Assembly (NCBI RefSeq): GCF_014982715.1
Contig: NZ_JADCJY010000001.1
Location: 930,001-994,000 of the forward strand
DNA length: 64,000 bases
Source: Gallalistipes aquisgranensis
GTDB taxonomy: Bacteria > Bacteroidota > Bacteroidia > Bacteroidales > Rikenellaceae
Reading direction: 5' to 3'
Made by a program: the position numbers and the translations under genes
Shown here: positions 18,443 through 27,145 of the stretch, piece by piece
Position numbering within the stretch: position 1 is the first letter of the stretch
How the letters are laid out: the number at the start of each line of letters is the position of its first letter
The notes under the pieces: generated by a model
What the model saw: only the letters and a program-made list of their open reading frames with translations
What the model was told of the DNA's origin: nothing
Databases searched by the model: none

Positions 18443-19564
18443 TCAGGATAAGATAAAAAGGTCCGTATTCATACGCGATAGCTGTTTGAGGAGCCGTCTC
18501 AGGTCGATAGCGTATTTCAGCAACGAAAATAGCGAAAATTCTGGGCGGCCGATGCAAACGATGTTGATTTTTTGTTCCCGGCACAGATTCACGATGGTTT
18601 CGATCGGCCGGTTGGAGTGTATCTGTCGAATTTCGCCGCCGAGTTCCGTGGCGAGATTCAGGTTGTTGATCAGGTAGCGTTGGTTGGAGAGCGGTATCCG
18701 GTCGACATCCTCTTTGTCGCTTTGGACATAGAGCACCAGAAAACCGGCATTGTGGTAGGTGGCCATCCGGGCGGTCTTGCGTATGACACGGCGGGCGCGT
18801 TTCTCACTGCTGTCGATCACGGCCAGCAATTTGTCATGCCTGTATTTGTCGTTTTCGGTAACTTCGTTTTCCACCTTCTTTTCCACGCGCATGGCCACTT
18901 CCTTCAGGGCCAGTTCCCGCAGTTGCAGCAAATTGTCCTGCGTGAAAAAATTACCGAGTGCTGCAGCGATTTTGTCGGGTTTGTATATTTTTCCCGCTTT
19001 GAGCCGCGTGATCAGCTCTTCGGCGGTCAGGTCGATGTTCACTACTTCGTCGGCCATGGCCAGCACGCTGTCCGGTACTCTCTCGTGGACTTCGATTCCC
19101 GTGATCTCCTGGACGGCTTCGTTCAGCCCTTCGATGTGCTGGATATTTACTGCGGTGATGACGCTGATACCTGCCTCGAGAAGTTGCATGACATCCTGCC
19201 ACCGCTTGGGATTGCTGCTGCCTTCGATGTTGGTGTGGGCCAGTTCGTCCACGATGACGATTTCCGGATGTAGATTCAGTATCGCCTGCGTATCCATCTC
19301 CTCGAGCTCCTTGCCCTTATAAAAGAGCCTGCGCCGGGGTACGAACGGAAGCCCTTCTACGAGGGCTTCCGTTTCTGCACGTTGATGTGTTTCTATGTAC
19401 CCGATGCGGATGTCCACTCCGGCATCGAGCAACTGTCTGGCTTCCTGTAGCATCCGGTAAGTTTTCCCTACACCGGCACTCATGCCGATGTAGATTTTGA
19501 ACTTGCCGCGGTGCGAGCGCCGGATCAGTTCGAGAAACCGCTGAACGCTGTCCTGTCTGTCCAT
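18443..19564 (-). CDS. KdpD N-terminal sensor protein (stand-alone)
   Basis: 373 residues matching only the cytoplasmic N-terminal part of KdpD: GKFKIYIGMSAGVGKTYRML with the Walker-A-like loop near residue 30, VDIRIGYIETHQRAETEALV, the Walker-B-like EIVIVDELAHTN, and then a universal-stress-protein domain (about 240-365). There is no kinase domain. In E. coli KdpD these domains are fused to the membrane kinase; here the kinase is the next gene. It starts one base after the stop of the upstream outer-membrane protein gene. Confidence 0.92.
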   Translation of the reverse strand: MDRQDSVQRFLELIRRSHRGKFKIYIGMSAGVGKTYRMLQEARQLLDAGVDIRIGYIETHQRAETEALVEGLPFVPRRRLFYKGKELEEMDTQAILNLHPEIVIVDELAHTNIEGSSNPKRWQDVMQLLEAGISVITAVNIQHIEGLNEAVQEITGIEVHERVPDSVLAMADEVVNIDLTAEELITRLKAGKIYKPDKIAAALGNFFTQDNLLQLRELALKEVAMRVEKKVENEVTENDKYRHDKLLAVIDSSEKRARRVIRKTARMATYHNAGFLVLYVQSDKEDVDRIPLSNQRYLINNLNLATELGGEIRQIHSNRPIETIVNLCREQKINIVCIGRPEFSLFSLLKYAIDLRRLLKQLSRMNTDLFILS

Positions 19565-20308
19565 TTACATTCTGAATGAGAGGCCTCCCACAAAGTTAAC
19601 ATCTTCTGTGGCCGGATTCCATATCAGATTGGTGAAAAATCCGATTTTCATGGATTCAGCTCCTTTGATGTCCCATGTTTTGCCGGCATTGAGGAAGATA
19701 TTCTGTACGTAGAAATCCCGGTCGATGCCGTAGGTGCCGTATGCGTTCCAGGGAACCATGCCGATTCCTGCCTTCATGTCTACGCTTTTCACCTTGAAAG
19801 GATAGGCCACCTCGAGGTACGAGGCGTAAGCCCGCTCTCCCTTGATATTTACATCGGCTGCGCCGAACAGTACGGTGTACCACGACAAGGTGAAGGGAAC
19901 CTTTTCCGACATGATCCAGCTGGCACCTATTTCCACCCGATGGGGAGAATTCCTGTCGAATGTGAAATAGTTGCGGTTCGTGAGGCCGCGGTCGGCCGAA
20001 CTGCCTTCCCAGTAGAGGTCGGCCAACGACAGAGTTACGGGGCCGAGCGTGTAAGCTAAGGTCAGGTCCATCTCTTTATAGGAGGTCGATGCGAAATCCA
20101 CCGATCCCCAGGCCGTAGCCGAAAAATTCCCCGCTGTCATGGTCAGTGTGGGCTGGAGGCTGATTCCGGCTTGGGTGACGCCCCGCCATACGTATGCGCT
20201 GACGAGGTCGGACCCTCCGCTGAAAGCCACTCCCTTGTTCTGAGCGGAAAGGTGTCCGGTGGATAAAACGGCGGCTAAGGCCAATGAGAAAATAGTAAAA
20301 CGTTTCAT
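19565..20308 (-). CDS. Outer-membrane beta-barrel protein in the kdp operon
   Basis: 247 residues with signal peptide MKRFTIFSLALAAVLSTGHL then SAQ. The mature part begins with VAFSGGSDLVSAYVWRG, a start seen in TorF-like putative porins, and continues with alternating amphipathic strands and a C-terminal FVGGLSFRM, as in small beta-barrels. It sits between kdpC and kdpD. A role in letting K+ or another solute cross the outer membrane, or in reporting on the envelope, is plausible but unproven. Confidence 0.7.
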   Translation of the reverse strand: MKRFTIFSLALAAVLSTGHLSAQNKGVAFSGGSDLVSAYVWRGVTQAGISLQPTLTMTAGNFSATAWGSVDFASTSYKEMDLTLAYTLGPVTLSLADLYWEGSSADRGLTNRNYFTFDRNSPHRVEIGASWIMSEKVPFTLSWYTVLFGAADVNIKGERAYASYLEVAYPFKVKSVDMKAGIGMVPWNAYGTYGIDRDFYVQNIFLNAGKTWDIKGAESMKIGFFTNLIWNPATEDVNFVGGLSFRM

Positions 20309-20354
20309 AATGATGATTTTCTTTAAGTTGAGTTTGTAAAATGTTTTTCAAAGA

Positions 20355-20463
20355 CGGACAGGAATGTCGTCCGGACGAGTGGTGTTTTATGATATTCCGG
20401 ATAACCCGGCTGATTCCGTAGCCGGAGAATTCTGCCGGCACGGGATTCGGTGGTCCCGTGCCG
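20355..20463 (-). other. Three tandem hairpins in kdp mRNA
   Basis: In the 173-base gap after the 30-residue gene there are three inverted repeats: CGGCACGGGA/TCCCGTGCCG (20436-20463, 10 bp), CCGGCT/AGCCGG (20406-20425) and CGGAC/GTCCG (20355-20373). None has a T-run on the minus strand, so they look like mRNA structure rather than terminators and may set different stability for the ATPase and sensor parts of the transcript. Confidence 0.5.
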
Positions 20464-20481
20464 ACGAATCTCATCGGAATT

Positions 20482-20574
20482 TTACGGATGGATCAGGTCT
20501 GCAACCAACAGGACGATCAGGCAGACAGCCAACAGAATCATCCAGCGTTTAGTCGGTTTATCCAGCTTTACCAT
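20482..20574 (-). CDS. 30-residue small membrane protein after kdpC
   Basis: A short open frame of 30 codons plus stop, beginning MVKLDKPTKRWMILLAVCLI and ending with an acidic/His tail before TAA. A basic N-terminus precedes one hydrophobic segment of about 15-17 residues. It starts 2 bases after the kdpC stop, in the spacing of a translated operon gene. I do not recognise a family. Located after kdpC, it is not KdpF, which is present upstream of kdpA. Confidence 0.6.
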   Translation of the reverse strand: MVKLDKPTKRWMILLAVCLIVLLVADLIHP

Positions 20575-20576
20575 GG

Positions 20577-21146
20577 TTATTCCTGTTGTGCCGCGTCGAG
20601 GGCTACATTGAGTTTCAGTACATTGACTTTATAGGTGCCGAACAGACCGAGCCACGGTTTCTGGATCGTTTCTTCCACGATCTTCCGAACCGCCTCTTCC
20701 GACATGCCACGGGCTTCGGCTACACGGCGTATCTGTACTTCTGCGCCGCACGGAGAAATGTCGGGATCGAGACCCGAACCGCTGGCCGTTACCATTTCTG
20801 CCGGGACCTCGCTGCGTTCCAGATAGGGATGGGCGGCGAGAAATGCTTCGATACGCTCTTCCACTTCGGCCAGATATTCCGGATTGTTCGTGCCTTTGTT
20901 GCTTCCTCCCGAACCGCCGCCATTGTAATCGACAGCCGAGGGACGTCCCCAGAAATAGATACTGTCCGTAAAGGTCTGGCCCACGTTGGCCGCACCGACC
21001 ACCTGGCCGTTCACCTCTACCAGGGCAGCCTCCCCGTCGTTGGGGGAAACGGCTGCTGCCGTCAGGCGCAGTATCAGGACATATCCTACCGTCAGTACCA
21101 CACACATGGCCAACGTGATTTTAACAGATATCCATAAGTTTTTCAT
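20577..21146 (-). CDS. kdpC: Potassium-transporting ATPase subunit C
   Basis: 189 residues: one N-terminal membrane helix, then the periplasmic KdpC domain with VGQTFTDSIYFWGRPSAVDY (the usual FxxPxYFxGRPSA-like region) and TASGSGLDPDISP, the family's most conserved motif. KdpC stabilises the KdpFABC complex and assists ATP binding by KdpB. It begins 12 bases after the kdpB stop. Confidence 0.95.
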   Translation of the reverse strand: MKNLWISVKITLAMCVVLTVGYVLILRLTAAAVSPNDGEAALVEVNGQVVGAANVGQTFTDSIYFWGRPSAVDYNGGGSGGSNKGTNNPEYLAEVEERIEAFLAAHPYLERSEVPAEMVTASGSGLDPDISPCGAEVQIRRVAEARGMSEEAVRKIVEETIQKPWLGLFGTYKVNVLKLNVALDAAQQE

Positions 21147-21158
21147 GACTGCTTGCGA

Positions 21159-23201
21159 TTAAAAGAACACACTAATTAACATGTCGATCAGTTTGATACC
21201 GATGAACGGTGCCACGATACCGCCCAGACCGTAGATGAACAGGTTCCGGCGCAGCAGGGCCGATGCCCCGATAGGCTTGTAGGTCACGCCGCGCAGAGCC
21301 AGCGGAATCAGCAGCGGAATGATGATCGCGTTGAAGATCACGGCCGACAGGATAGCGCTTTCGGGCGAGTGCAGGTGCATGATGTTCAATGCCTGCAACG
21401 ATGGGATCGAAGTGATGAACAGTGCCGGGACAATGGCGAAATATTTGGCCACGTCGTTGGCTATGGAGAACGTTGTCAGCGTACCCCGGGTCATCAGGAG
21501 CTGTTTGCCGATCTCCACGATCTCGATCAGTTTGGTCGGGTCGTTGTCCAGATCGACCATGTTACCCGCCTCTTTGGCGGCCTGCGTGCCGCTGTTCATG
21601 GCTACGCCGACGTCGGCCTGAGCCAGTGCCGGCGCGTCGTTCGTACCGTCGCCCATCATGGCTACCAGTTTGCCGGCCTGCTGTTCGCGCTTGATGTATT
21701 CCATCTTGTCTTCCGGTTTGGCTTCGGCGATATAGTCGTCCACACCGGCCTTTTCAGCGATATATTTGGCAGTAAGCGGATTGTCTCCCGTTACCATGAC
21801 GGTTTTCACGCCCATTTTGCGCAGGCGTTCGAAACGTTCGCGGATACCGGTTTTGATGATGTCCTGAAGTTCGATCACGCCTTTCACTTCTTCATCGGAG
21901 CATACCACCAGCGGGGTGCCGCCGTTTGCGGAGATTTCGTGTACGATTTTCTCCACCTCTTCGGGGAAGGCGTGTCCGGCCTCGGTGGCGATGCGGCGGA
22001 TCGCTTCGGTCGCTCCCTTGCGGATGCGTACGCCGTCGGGCATATCCACTCCGGAGCAACGGGTTTCGGCGGTAAACTTCACCATGCGGACGCCGACCAT
22101 CTCCATCGGGTCGATTTTGATACCTTCGGCAGCACCCAGTTCTACGATGGATTTGCCTTCGGGTGTCTGGTCTGCGACCGATGACAGCACGCAGAGACGG
22201 GTGAACGCTTTCGCATCGACGCCCTTCACGGGATAGAACTTCGTCGCTTTGCGGTTGCCGATCGTGATGGTTCCCGTTTTGTCGAGCAGCAGCGTATCGA
22301 GGTCACCCGCCGTTTCCACGGCCTTACCCGATTTGGTAATCACATTGGCTCGCAGGGCACGGTCCATTCCGGCGATACCGATCGCCGAGAGCAGGCCGCC
22401 GATCGTGGTCGGGATCAGGCAGACGAACAGAGAAATGAAGGCGGCTACCGTGATATTGGCGCCTACGTAATCCGCAAAGGGCTTCAGCGTGGCGCAGACG
22501 ATGACGAATACGAGCGTGAAACCTGCCAGCAGAATCGTCAGGGCAATTTCGTTCGGGGTTTTCTGGCGGGAAGAGCCTTCGACCAGTGCGATCATTTTGT
22601 CGAGGAAACTTTCTCCCGGTTTGGCGGTCACTTTGACCAGAATACGGTCGGAAAGCACCCGTGTGCCACCGGTCACGGAACTCTTGTCGCCGCCTGCTTC
22701 GCGGATGACCGGCGCGGACTCTCCCGTGATGGCGCTTTCGTCGATCGACGCGAGACCTTCGATGATCTCGCCGTCGGCCGGAATCGTATCTCCTGCGACA
22801 CATTCGAAGACGTCGCCTTTTTTCAGTTCCGAGCTGCTTATGGTCTTGGCGGAACCGTTGGACAAAATCAGTTTGGCCGGTGTCTCTTCGCGGGTTTTGC
22901 GCAGAGAGTCTGCCTGGGCCTTGCCCCGGGCCTCGGCGATTGCTTCGGCGAAGTTGGCGAACAGGATCGTCAGCAGCAGCACGAAGAAAATGACCAGATT
23001 GTAGAGGAACGAACCCTGCGATTGATCTCCCGTAGCGGCGATGTAGAACAGCATCAGCAGCATGACGAAAGTTACGATTTCCACCGTGAACATGATCGGG
23101 TTCTTGATCATCATGCGGGGATCGAGCTTGCGGAACGACTCCACGAGGCTCACGTTTACCAACTGTTTATCGAACAGTGCAATATTTTTTTGCTTTTTCA
23201 T
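21159..23201 (-). CDS. kdpB: Potassium-transporting ATPase subunit B
   Basis: 680-residue P-type ATPase (type IA). The phosphorylated aspartate is Asp307 in DKTGT; the A-domain TGES is at 159-162; the [10 protein letters not shown] hinge motif is present near residue 500. Full family length. Drives K+ transport through KdpA using ATP. It starts 13 bases after the kdpA stop. Confidence 0.97.
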   Translation of the reverse strand: MKKQKNIALFDKQLVNVSLVESFRKLDPRMMIKNPIMFTVEIVTFVMLLMLFYIAATGDQSQGSFLYNLVIFFVLLLTILFANFAEAIAEARGKAQADSLRKTREETPAKLILSNGSAKTISSSELKKGDVFECVAGDTIPADGEIIEGLASIDESAITGESAPVIREAGGDKSSVTGGTRVLSDRILVKVTAKPGESFLDKMIALVEGSSRQKTPNEIALTILLAGFTLVFVIVCATLKPFADYVGANITVAAFISLFVCLIPTTIGGLLSAIGIAGMDRALRANVITKSGKAVETAGDLDTLLLDKTGTITIGNRKATKFYPVKGVDAKAFTRLCVLSSVADQTPEGKSIVELGAAEGIKIDPMEMVGVRMVKFTAETRCSGVDMPDGVRIRKGATEAIRRIATEAGHAFPEEVEKIVHEISANGGTPLVVCSDEEVKGVIELQDIIKTGIRERFERLRKMGVKTVMVTGDNPLTAKYIAEKAGVDDYIAEAKPEDKMEYIKREQQAGKLVAMMGDGTNDAPALAQADVGVAMNSGTQAAKEAGNMVDLDNDPTKLIEIVEIGKQLLMTRGTLTTFSIANDVAKYFAIVPALFITSIPSLQALNIMHLHSPESAILSAVIFNAIIIPLLIPLALRGVTYKPIGASALLRRNLFIYGLGGIVAPFIGIKLIDMLISVFF

Positions 23202-23214
23202 CTTCAGTCCGAAA

Positions 23215-24906
23215 TTAGAAACTTAAGTAATCAGCGATCGGGCCCAGAGCCTGTGCGGGGAAGAACGAAAGGGCTGCGACGATCACGATCACGGCGAAGG
23301 TCATCAGGGAGAATGTGGCCGTGTCGGTTTTCAACGTACCGGCGCTTTCAGGAACGTATTTCTTCGACGCAAGCAATCCTGCGATGGCGACCTGTCCCAC
23401 GATCGGGAAATAACGACCCATGATCAGAGCGATACCCGTGGATATGTTCCAGAAAGGAGTATTGTCGGCCAGTCCTTCGAACCCGGAACCGTTATTGGCC
23501 GCAGACGACGTATATTCGTACAGCATCTCGCTCAGTCCGTGGAACGACGGATTATTGAGCCAGCCGATTTCCGGATTGATGGCGGCGATGGCGGCTGAAA
23601 TACCTGTGCCGACCAGAATCAGGAACGGATGCATCAGCACGACCAGTGTGGCGATCTTCATTTCGCGGGCCTCCACTTTTTTCCCGAGGAACTCGGGCGT
23701 ACGGCCCACCATCAGTCCGCTGATGAATACGGCGATGATCAGGAAGGCGAAATAGTTCATCCATCCCACACCGACGCCGCCGAACCAACAGTTGATCTGC
23801 ATGTTCAGCATCTGCATCATACCGCTCAGAGGTGTTTGGCTGTCGTGCATGGAGTTGACCGAACCGTTCGACGTTACCGTGGTAACCATGCCCCACATGG
23901 CCGATGCCGCCGAACCGATGCGGGTCTCCTTGCCCTCCATCGAGCCCATATTCTGGGCGATACCCATTTCGTCGATCCGCGGGTTGCCGCCCATCTCCTG
24001 GGGAACGGAGATCAGCACGCCGACCGTAAAGGCGAAGAGCATCACGCCGAAGATACATCCGGCCAGTTTTTTACGCCGGATATAGAATCCGAAACACCAT
24101 GCCATGGCCATCGGGATGATCAGGATCGACCAGCATTCCAGCATGTTGGTAAAGGCGTTGGGGTTTTCGAGCGGATGCGAAGAGTTGGTGCCGAAATAAC
24201 CGCCGCCGTTGGTGCCGAGCTGTTTGATAGGTACGATGGCGGCTGTCGGTCCCTGACTGATCACCTGCTCGTTGCCTTCGAGGGTGGTGATCGTCTGCTT
24301 GCCGTCGAACGACATCGGTGTGCCGTTGATGATCAGCAGGATACCTACCAACAGAGACAAAGGCATCAGAATGCGGGTCGTGCTTTTAACGAGGTAAACC
24401 CAGAAGTTACCGATGGTTTTGGTCGTTTTGGCTGCCAGTCCCTTCATGATGCCGGCCATCGCCGCCATACCGCAGGCTGCAGTGATGAACTGGAACAACA
24501 TGATGACATAGAGTTGGGTGAAGTAACTCAGTCCCGACTCGCCGCTGTAATGCTGCAGGTTGCAGTTCACCATGAACGAGATGCAGGTGTTGAACGCCAG
24601 ATCGGGAGTCTGTCCGGGATTTCCGTCCGGATTGAGGGGAAGCCATCCCTGGCAGACGAGCAGCACCATACCCCATACGAACCAGAAGAGATTGACCATC
24701 AGCAATGCCTTGAGGAATTGCTTCCAGTCCATCTCTTTGTCCGGCTGGATGCCGCATATTTTGTAAATCCACTTTTCTACGGGAGCCATGAAGTCGAGCC
24801 ACGTGCGCTCTCCCTTGTACACTTTGGCCATATAACGTCCCAACGGATAGCAGAGCACGACCAAAGCTACCCATTGCAGAACGACGCCTAAAATTTCAGT
24901 ATTCAT
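23215..24906 (-). CDS. kdpA: Potassium-transporting ATPase subunit A
   Basis: 563-residue K+ channel-like subunit of the SKT superfamily, with about ten membrane segments. Filter regions with [16 protein letters not shown] and NNGSGFEGL are visible. It binds and conducts K+ in the KdpFABC complex. The kdpF gene ends 27 bases upstream. Normal length for the family. Confidence 0.97.
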   Translation of the reverse strand: MNTEILGVVLQWVALVVLCYPLGRYMAKVYKGERTWLDFMAPVEKWIYKICGIQPDKEMDWKQFLKALLMVNLFWFVWGMVLLVCQGWLPLNPDGNPGQTPDLAFNTCISFMVNCNLQHYSGESGLSYFTQLYVIMLFQFITAACGMAAMAGIMKGLAAKTTKTIGNFWVYLVKSTTRILMPLSLLVGILLIINGTPMSFDGKQTITTLEGNEQVISQGPTAAIVPIKQLGTNGGGYFGTNSSHPLENPNAFTNMLECWSILIIPMAMAWCFGFYIRRKKLAGCIFGVMLFAFTVGVLISVPQEMGGNPRIDEMGIAQNMGSMEGKETRIGSAASAMWGMVTTVTSNGSVNSMHDSQTPLSGMMQMLNMQINCWFGGVGVGWMNYFAFLIIAVFISGLMVGRTPEFLGKKVEAREMKIATLVVLMHPFLILVGTGISAAIAAINPEIGWLNNPSFHGLSEMLYEYTSSAANNGSGFEGLADNTPFWNISTGIALIMGRYFPIVGQVAIAGLLASKKYVPESAGTLKTDTATFSLMTFAVIVIVAALSFFPAQALGPIADYLSF

Positions 24907-24933
24907 TTATTTGCGTTTTTGGAAGTCCGACAA

Positions 24934-25014
24934 TCAGAATTTCTCGGGTTTCACGAGTACATACATCAGATATATGAATATCACAATGCTCAGAATCAAT
25001 AGTCCTACGAACAT
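24934..25014 (-). CDS. kdpF: KdpF small subunit (26 residues)
   Basis: A 26-codon gene: MFVGLLILSIVIFIYLMYVL followed by VKPEKF. A single membrane helix ending in a short charged tail like the NAEAF/RPEKF-type ends of KdpF, at the right place just upstream of kdpA. KdpF is a lipid-like stabiliser of the KdpABC complex. Easily missed because of its length. Confidence 0.85.
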   Translation of the reverse strand: MFVGLLILSIVIFIYLMYVLVKPEKF

Positions 25015-25025
25015 GACGTTGAAAA

Positions 25026-25121
25026 TTAAATCTTTTCGAACCAATCTACACACTTGTAATAGAACCAGTAGCATAACCCGCCCAAGGCGAGCAGCAACAG
25101 AAACATGACGATTTCATTCAT
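25026..25121 (-). CDS. 31-residue small membrane protein upstream of kdpF
   Basis: 31 codons plus stop, beginning MNEIVMFLLLLALGGLCYWF and ending YYKCVDWFEKI. One hydrophobic helix with an aromatic, charged C-terminus. The ATG overlaps the stop of the preceding small gene by ATGA, a classic sign of translational coupling, which supports real translation. No family recognised; by position it could be an extra accessory subunit of the Kdp complex or a regulator. Confidence 0.65.
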   Translation of the reverse strand: MNEIVMFLLLLALGGLCYWFYYKCVDWFEKI

Positions 25122-25231
25122 AACCGTTCATTCTTTTTTGAGTTAGACAACATTTTCACAAAACCGCACAGCATGCGTCCGAGCGCATAGAACGCACCGC
25201 AGAATAGGAGTATCAATAACACGATCATCAT
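25118..25231 (-). CDS. 37-residue small membrane protein, first gene of kdp operon
   Basis: 37 codons from ATG at 25231 (an upstream in-frame ATG at 25330 would extend through the predicted sigma-54 promoter and is rejected). It starts MMIVLLILLFCGAFYALGRM, one membrane helix, and ends SNSKKNERL, a positively charged tail. First of the small genes before kdpA, about 26 bases after the predicted transcription start. Function unknown. Confidence 0.6.
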   Translation of the reverse strand: MMIVLLILLFCGAFYALGRMLCGFVKMLSNSKKNERL

Positions 25232-25266
25232 ATCCGATCCTCTGTTTGGTTTTGCGGCGCAGAGAA

Positions 25267-25282
25267 TACGAAGGGTGTGCCA
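25267..25282 (-). promoter_or_regulatory. Probable sigma-54 promoter of the kdp operon
   Basis: On the minus strand: TGGCAC (25282-25277), 5 bases, then TCGTA (25271-25267). The -24 element is perfect; the -12 element matches TTGCA at three of five positions with exactly the right spacing. No TAnnTTTG element is found between here and the first kdp gene, and the gene just upstream encodes a sigma-54 activator. Transcription would start near 25257. Confidence 0.6.
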
Positions 25283-25346
25283 GAAATCTATTCCGGTATT
25301 TAATTGTGTGATTATTAGTGTTGTATGCATTTAGAAGATGTGCCGA

Positions 25347-25388
25347 CAGAAAAGGCTGTCCTATCAAAATGATAAGACAGCCTTTCTG
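25347..25388 (-). terminator. Terminator of the NtrC-type regulator gene
   Basis: A long palindrome: AAAGGCTGTC (25351-25360) with GACAGCCTTT (25376-25385), continued inward by TATCA/TGATA around AAA, with one mismatch. On the minus strand it is followed by TTTT. It separates the regulator gene from the kdp promoter. The inner TATCA/TGATA palindrome could also be a regulator site. Confidence 0.75.
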
Positions 25389-25406
25389 AAATGATAGGAC
25401 GGAGAT

Positions 25407-26744
25407 CTATTTCATCCCGTAGCTTTCCAGTTTGCGGTATAACGTGGCGATACCGATACCCAGCAGACGTGCAGCTTCGCTTTTGTTGCCTTTGGTGTAT
25501 TCCAGTACTTTGAGGATGTGGCGTCGTTCCATCTGTTCGAGCGCGAGCGAGTCGGGATTCGCATCGGAGCCGTGTATCGTGTGGAATTCGGGCGAAAGGC
25601 ACTCTGCCGAAAGCGTATGGTTCTCGGCCATGATCAGACTGCGTTCCACGACGTTGCGCAATTCCCTGACATTGCCCGGCCAGGAGTGGCGCTCCAGGGT
25701 CGAGAGATAATCTTTTCCGATCGTGTCGATCCGTTTACCCATTTTGTCGGCGAAACGGGAGGCGAAAAAGCGGACATATTCGGCGATGTCTTCCTTCCTC
25801 TCCCGCAACGGCGGCAGATGGATGCGGAATACCGAGAGGCGAAAATAAAGGTCTTCCCGGAAATTACTCTCCCCGATCTCCTTCTCGAGGTTGCGGTTCG
25901 TGGCTGCGATGATGCGCAGGTCTACTTTCGTGGGGCGGGTCTCCCCTATTTTAATAAATTCCCCGCTTTCGAGTACGCGCAGCAATTTCGCCTGCAATTC
26001 TACGGGCATCTCTCCTATTTCATCGAGAAACAGGGTTCCCTTGTTCGCCTCCTCGAAAAGACCTTTCTTGTCTTTGGCCGCTCCCGTGAAGCTGCCGGCC
26101 CTGTAACCGAATAGTTCGCTTTCGAGCAACTCTTTGGAGAATGCCGAACAGTTGACCGCGACGAAAGCCTCTTTCTGGCGGCGGCTGGCATGATGGATGG
26201 CTTCGGCGAAGACCTCCTTCCCGGTCCCGGTCTCTCCGGTCAGAAGCACGGACGTGTCCGTCGCGGCGACTTTGCGTGCCAGTTCGGCCGCTTTTCGCAA
26301 AGTGTCCGACGAACCGATGATCCGTTCGAAAGAGAGTTCACGGGAAAGATCGCTGTCTGTCTGGAGAGCCCGGCGTTGTTCCATTGCCTTTTCCGTGGCA
26401 CGGCTCAGCAACGGTAAGATTTTATGATTGTCATCCCCTTTGGTGATGTAGTCGAAAGCGCCGTTTTTGATGGCCTGTACCCCATCGGGAATATTGCCGT
26501 ATGCTGTCAGCAGGATAACTTCGCAGTCAGGTGATTCCTCCTTGATCCGACCGATCATTTCCACACCGTTGCCGTCCGGCAGTTTCACGTCACAGAGTAC
26601 GACATCCGGTTTGTGTTGCCGCAGCATTTTCAATCCCGAAGCACAGTCCGAAGCCTCGATAATCTCATACCCTTCCAGTCCGATGATACGCGCCAGCAGT
26701 TTTCTCAGTTGAGTCTCGTCGTCGATAATCAGAATTTTCGCCAT
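25407..26744 (-). CDS. NtrC-family sigma-54-dependent response regulator
   Basis: 445 residues: receiver domain with phospho-acceptor Asp52 (VVLCDVKLP) and Lys near 102; AAA+ domain with Walker A GETGTGKE (170-177), the sigma-54-contacting loop as GSFTGA (217-222; usually GAFTGA), and Walker B LFLDEIGEM; C-terminal Fis-type helix-turn-helix (NKSEAARLLGIGIATLYRKL). It is encoded directly upstream of kdp and likely takes the role that the OmpR-type KdpE has in E. coli, with the split KdpD as its kinase (inference from neighbourhood). Confidence 0.92.
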   Translation of the reverse strand: MAKILIIDDETQLRKLLARIIGLEGYEIIEASDCASGLKMLRQHKPDVVLCDVKLPDGNGVEMIGRIKEESPDCEVILLTAYGNIPDGVQAIKNGAFDYITKGDDNHKILPLLSRATEKAMEQRRALQTDSDLSRELSFERIIGSSDTLRKAAELARKVAATDTSVLLTGETGTGKEVFAEAIHHASRRQKEAFVAVNCSAFSKELLESELFGYRAGSFTGAAKDKKGLFEEANKGTLFLDEIGEMPVELQAKLLRVLESGEFIKIGETRPTKVDLRIIAATNRNLEKEIGESNFREDLYFRLSVFRIHLPPLRERKEDIAEYVRFFASRFADKMGKRIDTIGKDYLSTLERHSWPGNVRELRNVVERSLIMAENHTLSAECLSPEFHTIHGSDANPDSLALEQMERRHILKVLEYTKGNKSEAARLLGIGIATLYRKLESYGMK

Positions 26745-26764
26745 GCTTCCCGTTCACTTTTCTG

Positions 26765-26772
26765 CAAAAGTA
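26765..26772 (-). promoter_or_regulatory. -7 element of the response regulator gene
   Basis: Minus-strand TACTTTTG, 20 bases before the start codon at 26744, with a weak -33 (TTTC at 26796-26793, 20 bp). Confidence 0.55.
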
Positions 26773-26919
26773 AGAGAAATAATCCGCAATTTGAAAGAAA
26801 GGCCGGAGTTTCACGGTGCGTCGGTTCGGATTTTCGCCAGTAGGAATATGTTACCGGGAGTGATAAAATTTAGAATCAACGTAGCGTTATTTCATTTTTA
26901 CAATGATATTTTATTATTA

Positions 26920-26946
26920 TAATTTTGTTTGCTAAAACGATTTTAA
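26920..26946 (+). promoter_or_regulatory. Promoter 1 with LacI-type operator
   Basis: TAATTTTG (26920-26927) is a perfect -7 element. Four bases later is CTAAAACGATTTTAA (26932-26946), a near-palindrome centred on CG (26938-26939), the form of a LacI/GalR-family operator. The 12-base string TTTGCTAAAACG is repeated exactly at the second site. The rest of the 401-base gap 26745-27145 holds nothing else I can name. Confidence 0.55.
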
Positions 26947-27076
26947 TATCTTGCAAAAGTGTTAAAAGATTGTCCGGTTGTTATGCGGACTCCGCTTCAA
27001 TGGACGATAAGTTTATTCAGTAACAATCATCTGTGTGGCACGGTATGGGAAGCATAGGAAGGTGAAGTTTTTTAGA

Positions 27077-27098
27077 TAAATTTGCTAAAACGTTTTAG
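27077..27098 (+). promoter_or_regulatory. Promoter 2 with LacI-type operator
   Basis: TAAATTTG (27077-27084) is a perfect -7 element, and CTAAAACGTTTTAG (27085-27098), a perfect 14-bp palindrome with the central CG of LacI-family operators, begins at the next base. A bound repressor would cover the transcription start. The esterase ATG is at 27146. No LacI-type regulator gene is in the window. Confidence 0.65.
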
Positions 27099-27145
27099 TT
27101 GTATTAGGCGATTGAATTCTATTTCTTTCTAATAAACTGAATGAT

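Noticed and set aside
23629-24891. Open frame of 420 codons opposite kdpA
   Set aside because: Antisense to a well-defined gene and His/Asp-rich without motifs.
25362-25374. TATCA-AAA-TGATA as a dedicated enhancer site for the NtrC-type regulator
   Set aside because: It is the top of the terminator hairpin of the regulator gene; a double role is possible but not supported by itself.
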